A stretch of 64,000 bases of DNA from Steinernema hermaphroditum (lineage: Eukaryota; Nematoda; Chromadorea; Rhabditida; Steinernematidae): positions 13,950,001 through 14,014,000 of the forward strand of contig CM059621.1 of assembly GCA_030435675.1 (NCBI GenBank), read 5' to 3'. The notes under the pieces are model-generated. The model was not told where the DNA came from, searched no databases, and saw nothing but the letters and a program-made list of their open reading frames with translations. Below, one piece after another: positions 55,826 to 64,000 of the stretch. Position 1 is the first letter of the stretch, and each line of letters begins with the position of its first letter. The position numbers and the translations under genes are program-made.

Positions 55826-56676
55826 CTCAGCTCGTTCCACGAAAAACCCACTTCAACACGACCTTCCACCAGGAGAACTGACAGACTGACTGACCGTCCA
55901 GTCATTTTATTCACGTCCTTGCATGCCGGTCAGAAGCATTTTCGCGTCTAGGGTTTGTAACGTAGACGGTTTAGAATAAAAACTCATTTGGGCACGAACG
56001 TGCGGTCAGTGGGAGCTCGTACCGTAAATTATGACGTTTTATTAGATGCCGTTAAAGCAAATGGATGTTTCAGAGCGGAAAACTAGAAATTTAGCGTAAT
56101 GTTTGTGTTGCAGCCCCAAACAAAGGTTTGAGATGTTTTCAGAGGGAATCTCCTCCAGATGCTTGTTCCTGGAAGACGAAGCTAGCACGAGGAGCAGTGC
56201 CATCAGAGAAACAATCTCTTCATTTTACAAAAGCAATTTTACAATCGAACAATCTGCAACTCAATTATTCTAAGCCCGACTTCATGACAGAATTCGTAGC
56301 CGGTAATCAGCAGGAAACGGATGCATAACAAAACCCCCATTTTGCGCCAATACAATCAAAACCGGTTAAAACGAGACTTCGCAGCTGCAAACGAAGCGCT
56401 GAAAAGTCACAATGCTAACGATCAGTGATCCGAACGCGCCCGAAAACTCGAGACTTGGTTTTCGGGCATCGAGTCCGGACTCGTCTGAAAATTCGAACCG
56501 AGTCCGGGCTCAGACTCTATTTGCATCACTGCTAGCGACAACCACGAGTGCGCGGAAGAGGGAAAATCGTAGAGAGAATAAGAAACGGCGTCAAAGGTGG
56601 CGTTATTTAATATATTTATTATATACATATAAACCGTATTTACCATCGGTCGGTGCTTACAGCACTAAGGTATCGC
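55826..56676. other. No gene; diverged CGAGACT-like repeat
   Basis: At about 56440-56520 the string CTCGAGACTTGG and others recall the repeats at 17186 and 17769, at low identity. An AATAAA for the next gene (minus strand) lies at about 56620-56615. Otherwise short frames only. Confidence 0.4.
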
Positions 56677-56877
56677 TTAGTGGATGAAGTAGGCCAAGAT
56701 TGAAGCGAAAGCGGTGGCCGCAAGCATGGAGACAGGAGCGGATCCTTTGGTGGTATTAGATGCGGTCGTATTGGCTGAAAACGTGGTGGTTGCACTGGAA
56801 TTGGTGGTGGTGTCCGCGGCCGAAGCAACGCAGGCGAAAGCGACCATGTAGGTGGCGAGGAGGAGAACGGCGCGCAT
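56677..56877 (-). CDS. Tiny GPI-anchored mucin-like peptide
   Basis: A single minus-strand exon of 66 residues: MRAVLLLATYMVAFACVASA is a signal peptide, the middle is Ser/Thr/Asn-rich (TTTNSSATTTFSANTTASNTT) with several N-glycosylation sequons, and the end (MLAATAFASILAYFIH) is hydrophobic with no charged tail, as in GPI-attachment signals. The mature peptide would have only about 25 residues, heavily glycosylated, similar in design to CD52. GTTTCAG lies just before the ATG (trans-splice acceptor), and AATAAA follows about 60 bp after the stop. Both support a real transcript. Confidence 0.65.
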   Translation of the reverse strand: MRAVLLLATYMVAFACVASAADTTTNSSATTTFSANTTASNTTKGSAPVSMLAATAFASILAYFIH

Positions 56878-57687
56878 GTCTGAAACGGCGTGAATAGAAG
56901 TGGATCGAAGCGGCAACGACACTCACCTGAAGTTGAGAACAGCCGAGCTGTTGAGTGACCAATCGATCGGAGCGGCTCTTTTTAAACCCTCGATTCAGAT
57001 TTCCAGACAGTCTGTCTACTTAAGGGCAATGTCTGAAACGGAACGTCTCTGAACAAAGCAGTACACTCTTTCGATCTGAAAAACAGCGAATTACAATAGC
57101 CGCACCCAAATTTCTCAGGGATTATTTTTTGGCGCACTGTGTTCATATTTTCTTTCAATTCTCGGAAGGAGCGGACGGTAGTCTTAAAATGACACAGAAA
57201 CTGTGTGAAGCTCTCCTTGTATGGACAGATGGTGGGATTCATTACCGTAATGTTCGCGGATTGTTCGAAGTAACCAACGGGAACACGATGGACAGCCGAC
57301 TGATTTCTGAAAAGAAAACGGAGATAATTCGGACAGGGAACAAGAGGAACGCATAATGAAAAGTGTGGAAGGGGAATTTGAGATCTGTTTTCATAACCTG
57401 TTTAAATACCTACCGTATTATAACCTAAAGAACGGTCAAAGATGGTCAACCGGCTATTACCTGGGGCGCGCTCTGCTTCAGCCCCTCACCCAATGTCTTC
57501 CACAGTTTTTCCCCTGACAGTTCCGAAGACCATGCGCAACTCTCGAAATGCTTCCCCTGTCCTCCGAATTACCGTATCGCATGCGGTAAATCTGTGCGTT
57601 TGAATATCAAACAGCATGACCTTCCGTGACCCGATCACTTACACAGTGTTCTTCTAATCTCTTCTAGTTTTCAGATTGCAAATCTCT
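56878..57687. other. Spacer, divergent promoters
   Basis: Lies between the divergent GPI-peptide and exonuclease genes. 57000-57015 contains CAGACAGTCTGTCT, a short palindromic motif. No gene seen. Confidence 0.4.
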
Positions 57688-60043
57688 ATGGGAATTAAAG
57701 GTCTCCTTCCGTACGTGAAGAATGCCTGCAGAGAAGTAGGTACTGAGCTTTTTGAGCAATGTTTTATTACTCTTTTTCAGGGAAACATCTCGGAATTTCA
57801 TGACAGAACGATCGCCATCGATGTGAGCTGCTATCTGCACAGGGGAATAGTCGGCTGCATGCATCAGATATCGCAGGGGAAGGAGACCGATTTGTGCGTT
57901 TCTCATTTCTGATTTGTTTTCTATAGGTGATGTTTCAGTTATGTGCATTATGTACTGAAATATGTGAAATTATTGTTATCGCATAGATGTAACGTGATTA
58001 TGGTATTTGACGGAAGGCCCTTGCCGGCAAAACGAGTAGGTTTTGTGGCGCTTTACACGATGTAAAGTAACTTTCGCAGGAAGTGAACGATGAAAGAAGA
58101 GCGCGACGTGAAGAGAACAGAAAACTCGCTGAGCAGCTGATGAAAGAAGGGAAGATGGAAGAGGCACAGAAGATGTTCCGGATGACTTCGACGATTACGG
58201 CGGAGATTGTAGAGAAGACCATTCAGGTATGCAAAGCTTCCCATTGCGAGTCTTCCTCAAAAGAACTGGATTCTGTTTCTCTGGAAGTTTTGCTTATCAC
58301 TATCTTCATTTTCTCGCGTTTAGACGGCAAGGAAGTTGGATCGAGTCGACATCATCGTTGCCCCATATGAAGCCGACGCGCAGCTCGCCTACTTGACGAA
58401 AGCAGGATTCGCCCATGCAGTCGTTACAGAGGATTCCGATTTGATCGCTTTTGGCTGTGAGCGAATCATCTTCAAACTCCAAGACTCTGGTCCTTGCACT
58501 ATCTACGATGGCACAAAGTTGCCGAAATGTGTCTCCAAGCCAATCCAGCAGAACTTCTCCTTCGACGTGTTCCGTCGTATCTGTATCCTTGCTGGCTGTG
58601 ATTATTTGCAGAAGGGTCTCCCCGGCGTTGGATTGGCGAAAGCCGAGACGTTCTTCAGCAAAGCTTTGAATCCCGATATGAAAACTGTTAGTTATTTCGG
58701 TCTTTAAGGAGATATCCGCTTTGTATGGTTTAGACATTGCCCCGAATTCCCAGCTACTTGAAGATGCCGAAGCTGAAACCGCTTGTGACGAACGAGTTTG
58801 TGAACGATTTCGAGCGAGCGGAGAAAACTTTTCGGTACCAAATCGTCTTTGATCCCAGGTAGGACGAATCCACGCGATTGGTACTGAAGTGCAAATTAGG
58901 GAGAGATGCCAGAAGCCACTGAATCCTTATCCTTTGGAAGAACTGGCCGCCGACGACGACGATGAAGACGATGATGTGAGCTACGGAAGCAACTATTGGA
59001 AATCAAATCTCTGTTGTTTTAGTTTGTAAGCAAGAGTTCTCAGGATCGCAACTTCAAGTTCGCTGGATCTGTTTGCTCTCCGAGAGAAGCAATAAGACTG
59101 GCATTGGGAAATCAGAGCGAGAGTCTCTCCAAGTCGATCATCCAAGACAAATTCACCTTACTCAAACCGATTCCTTCCTGGTCCATCTGGAACTCCGAAA
59201 AAGCGGACGATCCTCAGGATGAAGAGCCGTCGGATTCATACGCGTTCGTTTCAACTTCAGTCGTGAGAAAAGTAGAGAAAACACCCGAAGTTTCAAGAAA
59301 ACGGCCCCGAGAAGAAGACGAACAGGACGGAGAGAAGAAACCGAAGAAGAACGCGTTTGTTTTGAAACCGAAAAACGGCGCTCTTAACCCGTGGAATGCC
59401 GATGAACTCTTGAAGATGTACGGAGTGGCGCCAAAAGAAGAAGACGAACCGGTGCCTAAGCCCAATATCTCGTTCATGTCCTATGTGAACCCACAGGAAA
59501 GGTGTGTTTGTGGGGAAGTGTATTATGAGTCTTCAACGTATCCTCCAGGGTGAGAAAGCTTCAGAGCATCGCAGAATCCGAACCATCCACTCCGAAAGTC
59601 AGCCGTTATTTCTGCAAGCCGGCTAATTCAAGCCCTCGATTACGAATGGGGTACGGCAGTGCAAAAATTGTTCAGTTTTAAATAACTATTGCAGATTTTT
59701 AACGAAGAGCAAGCTAAAGCCATTGCACAGAGTGGACCAGCCCGAAATGGGCCTAGAATCCACTGAATCCGAATCATCCACTTCGTCTTCTTACGAAAAA
59801 GAAAACGACACGAATATCACCGATTCCCTTTCCCCAAAGATCGTTCCCTCTAGTCCTTCGTGTGAGCGATGCAGTCTATCACCGTTTCTCTATTTTCAAC
59901 TTTTAGTGAAAAATAATGAAGTTGAGGAACCAGCGTCAGCTCTCATCTCCAGTCCATCGAATCCTTTTGGTAATCTTGAACTCGTCGAATCTGTTCTGAT
60001 AGGGTACTTTCAGCTTATCGAGCGTCGGGTCTTCGAAGAATAG
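57688..60043 (+). CDS. exo-1: Exonuclease 1 (EXO1), FEN1-family 5' nuclease
   Basis: Eleven exons in frame: 57688-57735, 57781-57893, 57939-58035, 58080-58226, 58324-58686, 58734-58858, 58900-58975, 59023-59501, 59549-59650, 59695-59861, 59907-60043, giving 617 residues. It begins MGIKGLLPYVKNA. The active-site acids are in place: IAIDVSCYLH, VMVFDGRPLPAK-like (IMVFDGRP), PYEADAQLAYL, VVTEDSDLIAFG and ILAGCDYLQKGLPGVG. The helix-two-turn-helix follows the last. The C-terminal half is disordered, with KRPREEDEQDG and KKPKKN (nuclear signal). SRYF in KVSRYFCKP resembles the MLH1-interaction box of yeast Exo1. EXO1 resects DNA in mismatch repair and recombination. The last junction is the least certain. 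Confidence 0.92.
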
Positions 60044-60129
60044 CAAAGAATTAAACGTGTATTGTTACTTATACCTAACCGGAAACAGATAAATTTATCA
60101 GAACCCGTAAGGAGAAGTCGAGAGCACAA

Positions 60130-62894
60130 TTAGGACATTTTCTTGTTCCCAACGACGAGAGGATGTGCCTCCGTTCCCGCCTTTACTCGACAGTCGCAAC
60201 AAGTGGCTATCGAGATCGTCGTCGGCACCCAATCGCCTTGCACCCTCCGAAGCACGTCGAGATTTCGGTAGCGCTGTTGGCAAGATCCCCATCCTAAAGA
60301 GTTCGACTGTGTTATTGGAGCGACCGTATACCTGAGAGACAGAAGTCGTTCTCCTTGCAGACAAGTTCGTTGACGAGGCGAGGGAAATAGTCGGCTGGGA
60401 GTTGTCGCCACGTCCAGCAAGCCGTGCAGAGGTTCAGAAGATCCGTCTCTTCGCTTTCGGGCTCTCCGCGCTCTACACAGCTAATAACGAAACGTTCTCC
60501 TGAAAGAGATTACGGTATTCTCTGCGATCGACGTCTCAGTTCAACTAACCTAGCACCGGAGGCTGAGCCGCTTGGCGCTTCTTTCTTCCGAAGAGGCCGC
60601 CTCCGAGGCCTCCGGCTGCTCCTCCGAGGCTTCCGGCTGCACCTCCGAGGCCTGCTTCGGCTCCTCCAAGACCTCCTCCAAGCCCTCCGAGGCTCGATTC
60701 CACTCCTCCGCCACCGTGACTCGGCGTGCTTCCTCCCAGGTTGGCGCCGGCCCCTCCGAGAAGACCTTCGTGACTCGTCACCTTTTCCAACCCGGTGCTA
60801 CCGCCTTGGGTGCCACCGATGCCACTGATGCCTCCCAATCCGCCATGGCCTTCCGAACCGGCTTGGCCTCCTAGGCCCGCTCCCGCGCCGATACCAGTTT
60901 GGGATCCGCCTAGACCGCCGAAGGTTCCTTGTCCACCTTGTCCTCCGAGAGAGCCTTGCTGTTGTCCGATCCCGGGAATATTACTGAGACCAGTTCGAAG
61001 GGCCTGGCTCCCCGACTGCAGGAACTGATTCACCGCTCCCAGATTCTGGCCTCCCTGGAGTAGGCCACCCTAGAAGAGGGTTACGTTAACTGGAAAGACA
61101 AAGTGGACCTACTGTTTGCGATCCGAATTCTCCCCCTGAGACGCCGAAATTGACTCCTGCTTGGGGAACCTGACCTTGCGCTACGTTCCCTGTGAAACCG
61201 AGGTTGGTCACGGTTTGGGGAAGTCCTCCGAATCGGCCTGCTTCTCCTCCGGCGATGCCGGCACCTTCGGCTCCGGTTTCACCGGTGCTGAACTGACCTT
61301 GTGCACCTTGCCCCTGCACGTTTTGGAAGCCTTGCTCTCCGACGCTCAGAGGGTTCTGGAATCCTGTCTGCGCGTCAAACTGTGGTGCCTGGCCCTCCAC
61401 CGTTTGGGCGAATTGAGGTTGGGCCTGAAATTGGACTTGTGGCTGCTGGAAGGACTGGGCTTCGATTAGGGACTGAGGAGCCTCGAAGGTGCCAGTCTGA
61501 GCTGTTTGTTGGGGTGCTTGGAAAGTGCTAAGTTGGAGTGTTTCTTGGGGTGCTTGGAAGCCCGTGTTTGGCTGAGCAGCCTGTGGAACTTGCTGGAAGC
61601 CATCGGGCAGGAGAAACTGTGCCATCTGAGGTGCGGGAAGCTGTGCTGGTGCGAACTGTGGCTGAGGAGATACGACGTTAGTGGAGGGTGGAGTGGGTTG
61701 CAGCAAATCCTCAAAGGATATGGTGGCTGTTAAGGGTGGCGGTGGAAGTGGAGGCCAGTTAGGCGGCGGGTGAGGCTCCTGACCCGGAGGAGGAGCTGCG
61801 ACCACGACTGGCTGAGGAGCTTCTTGGAGTGGAGGAGGCGCAGAAGACGGCTGCGGAGGCTGCTCGAAGGCCGCTGCCGCTGGAGCCGGTGGAGGGGGTT
61901 GTGCTGGAGCGGGTACCTGAGCTTGGGGTTGGATCTGCGGTGACACTCTTCCACCGCCTCCTCCGCCTCCACCTCCAGTGGTCCCGAAGCCTCTGTGGAG
62001 ACCGGCTTCGCGGCTATGCTCTTCTTGGAGAACCTAAAACTACGGGGTATTTGATATGGTATGGGAACAGAATTTGAAATTAGGACATTGAAAGGTTGCT
62101 ACCAAATTTTGGGTCTTTTCTCTCTGTCTAGGCGTACCTGATCAATCTGGCCACTGAGCCCTGTCGCAGGAGGTTGTGGCTGTGAAGCCATCTCCCGGGC
62201 GCCCGCCTCGATCATCTGCTCCACATAGGGAGCGGCCGGCGGCGCGTCGGGGACCTTCAATCCGACTACAGTATACCGATTACAAGTCGAACATACGAAC
62301 ACGCGGCGACCCATTCGGAGCCTCTGGCACATGCCCGGGCTCAGTTTCTTCTCCTCAGGGAGAGGAAAGGGGAAAGCCTCGCTTTGGAGGACGAGACCCG
62401 CTCTCTTCAGACGATAGAAGACAAACGCGGCGCAGTTTCGACACTCCTGTGAGTCACAGTTGAACCAGCCACTTTTCTGAAGGAGAGAGCTGCTCTGAAT
62501 CATCGAAGAAGGACTTACAATGACGGAATCCATCGGTTCGCCGAGGTTTCGGCCGTCGAGACTGAGGTCGACAAAGGAGATCACCGCTTCGGGGATGTTC
62601 GCCGCTTGGAATCGGCTGTCGTAGGTAATGCATCGTCCACTTCCCGGGAGGCTGACACAGGGACACTGAAAAGGCGATACAGTAAGAAGTACAGTAAGAC
62701 AGTACCTGATCAAGCTCGTTTCCTCGATTCTTCTGCTTGACGAGCTCGGGGAAACTCAGATATCCGGGGTGTTCGTGTGAGATGGAGTTCGGATCGACGT
62801 AGGTGACCGCGATCTCGCCAACGTTTTGCGAGAGAACGTCTCCAGAAACGATCCGAACGAGATGGAGAAGGGAAAAGCTCAGCAAGGAGAACAT
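60130..62894 (-). CDS. Secreted pre-pro-protein with C-terminal IL-17-like cystine knot
   Basis: Seven minus-strand exons: 62894-62706, 62665-62519, 62476-62138, 62033-61113, 61069-60550, 60499-60332, 60293-60130, in frame, giving 815 residues. Signal peptide MFSLLSFSLLHLVRIVSG. A Cys-rich region follows (CPCVSLPGSGRC; WFNCDSQECRNC; VFVCSTCNRY), then about 300 residues rich in Pro, Gln, Ala and Phe, then a Gly/Leu-rich stretch of about 150. RKKR at about residues 694-697 is a furin-type site. The last 118 residues have nine Cys: LPADYFPRLVNELVC, DFCLSGWGSC, NLDVLRRV, ISIATCCDCRV. This order (Pro-Tyr-x-Pro, C, C, VLRR, C-x-C near the end) resembles IL-17 cytokines; a Spaetzle/Trunk-type knot is the alternative. 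Confidence 0.7.
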
Positions 62895-63283
62895 TCAGAA
62901 GGGAAGATCGTCGCAAAGTGCATTTGGAAAGGGAATGAGGCGAAGAAGCGTCGCCGCGGGGAAACGTGTTTCCGTGGTGCTTTCGGAGAAGAAGCACTAT
63001 TGGAACCAAATGAGGGGCGCACACTTGAAACATCGAGCTAGCGTGTGACTGCAAAACAAAGAGAAATGAATTATTACATTGATAACCGTAACAAAGTGAT
63101 GGTTTTGCGTCGTAATTGGAACAGAGAGGTCTGCCGATTGGCGCCGTTGATGTAAGCGACATCAGTTGGCTAATATAAGATTGTGGGAGAACTAGTTTCC
63201 CCTATGTGTCACCCCAAGAAAAAAGAAATTGTTCCAACCTCCAGGTTTCACAATTTACGTTCTTCGTACCAAATACAACAATT
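62895..63283. other. Spacer between two minus-strand genes
   Basis: 390 bp with no recognised gene. A frame on the minus strand (62710-63162) overlaps the secreted gene out of frame and is not supported. Confidence 0.4.
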
Positions 63284-64000
63284 TCAAATAAGAAATTCGG
63301 ATTCTACTGGCTTCCTAATGAAACCTTTTCGCTTGTTCGGAGGAGTCATGTGTAGGGAGGAGTTTCCGGACGGGATGTCGCCTTCCTGGTGGTCGAAGTA
63401 TTTCGCTTCCATTGTCGGGAACTCCGGTCGGACCTCAGGTTTCTCGGCCTTATCACTCTTGCCATGCTGCTCTCCGGAGTGTGATTCTCCTTCGCTCGTG
63501 CTTCCAGCGGTTTCGTCCACCGTATACAAAGAGCAGTCTTTCTTCTCCTGATCGCTTGATGACTTTTTCGTGCTTTCCCAGTCGTACGGGTCGTCAAATT
63601 GGACGTCCTTTTTTCTAATTGACTCCATAAGCTGAACGCTCATATTAATTGAAGAGGAAAGTCAGGGTAGAAACGTACCTTGCCGTAAATCATTTTGTAA
63701 TCCGGACGATCGTAGTATCCCAGCTTGCGGACGTGTGCCATAATCGGCTGGAAACATTCGAGCTTCCCCGACAGCATCTTCTCGTCGCTGAATTCTTCCT
63801 TCATCTGCTGAACGCGTTCGTCTCTAGCCTGTTTCGACCACGGAAGACCCGGCCCCAGATCGATCATCGAATAGACGTATGCCCACATGTCATCTGCCCG
63901 TGACTGTTCTTTCTTCAGATGGATATTTATCGAGCAAAATCGAGTTGTACCTCGTACTTCAGCCTATAATATTCGTTCCAGTACTTCTGTATTTACAGCT
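63284..64000 (-). CDS. Casein kinase 1-like protein, 3' end only
   Basis: Minus-strand gene whose 5' part lies beyond the window. An exon from about 63906 to 63680 reads ADDMWAYVYSMIDLGPGLPW, then QQMKEEFSDEKMLSGKLE, then the helix up to MIYGK. The DD-W-Y--I---G-LPW pattern is the C-lobe of CK1/TTBK-type kinases, a group greatly expanded in nematodes. After a 53-bp intron the last exon (63626-63284) ends the lobe (DPYDWE) and adds an acidic, Ser-rich tail (SGEQHGKSDKAEKPEVRPEF). Catalytic motifs of the N-lobe are outside the window, so activity cannot be judged. Confidence 0.75.

Overview
This window is nuclear DNA of a nematode. The evidence is in the genes: introns are short (mostly 40-60 bp) with a TTTCAG-type acceptor, an acceptor-like TTTCAG often sits just upstream of a start codon (the signature of spliced-leader trans-splicing), and the proteins have nematode-type relatives. 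The species cannot be named from the sequence alone. All exon models below were made by hand from open frames, GT-AG junctions and reading-frame continuity.

Positions 1-18000 form a repeat-rich island with few or no cellular genes. It holds Tc1/mariner-type ends, a decayed 3' duplicate of the exportin-1 gene, a small palindromic element, a Mutator-like (MULE) element with a broken transposase, a zinc-knuckle gag-like ORF, a 150-bp-arm foldback element, an old RTE-type LINE with a second element nested in it, a full-length RTE LINE (11334-14387) with an intact 956-codon ORF and an exact 12-bp target-site duplication, and a gag-protease remnant of an LTR-type retroelement.

From 18000 to 25000 there is an unrecognised disordered protein on the minus strand and a complete 15-exon exportin-1 (CRM1) gene on the plus strand. 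Positions 25000-32700 are again gene-poor and built from repeats. They include two copies of a roughly 750-bp repeat, one of which carries a hAT-type MITE with an 8-bp duplication, and a 0.7-kb TTAA-flanked inverted-repeat element.

From 32800 to the end the window is gene-dense. In order: two unrecognised small proteins (one with a membrane segment), a DAZ/BOULE-type RRM protein, a glutamate-rich protein with eight tandem repeats of about 47 residues, a lysine-rich protein, a RINGv (MARCH-like) membrane protein lying in a possible operon behind an unrecognised acidic protein, a divergent histone H2A with an intron and a histone 3' stem-loop, two tandem LAPTM4-like four-TM proteins, ABCF1, a small basic protein, ICln, a GNAT/FR47-type acyltransferase, a White-type ABCG half-transporter, a tiny GPI-anchored mucin-like peptide, exonuclease 1, an 815-residue secreted pre-pro-protein that ends in an IL-17-like cystine-knot domain behind a furin site, and the 3' end of a casein-kinase-1-like gene.

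The conserved genes cover ordinary cell functions: nuclear export, translation, snRNP assembly, DNA repair and transport. The least expected items are the secreted IL-17-like precursor, the repeat-expanded acidic protein, the RINGv with His replaced by Cys, the intron-containing H2A with a stem-loop, and the freshly inserted RTE element.
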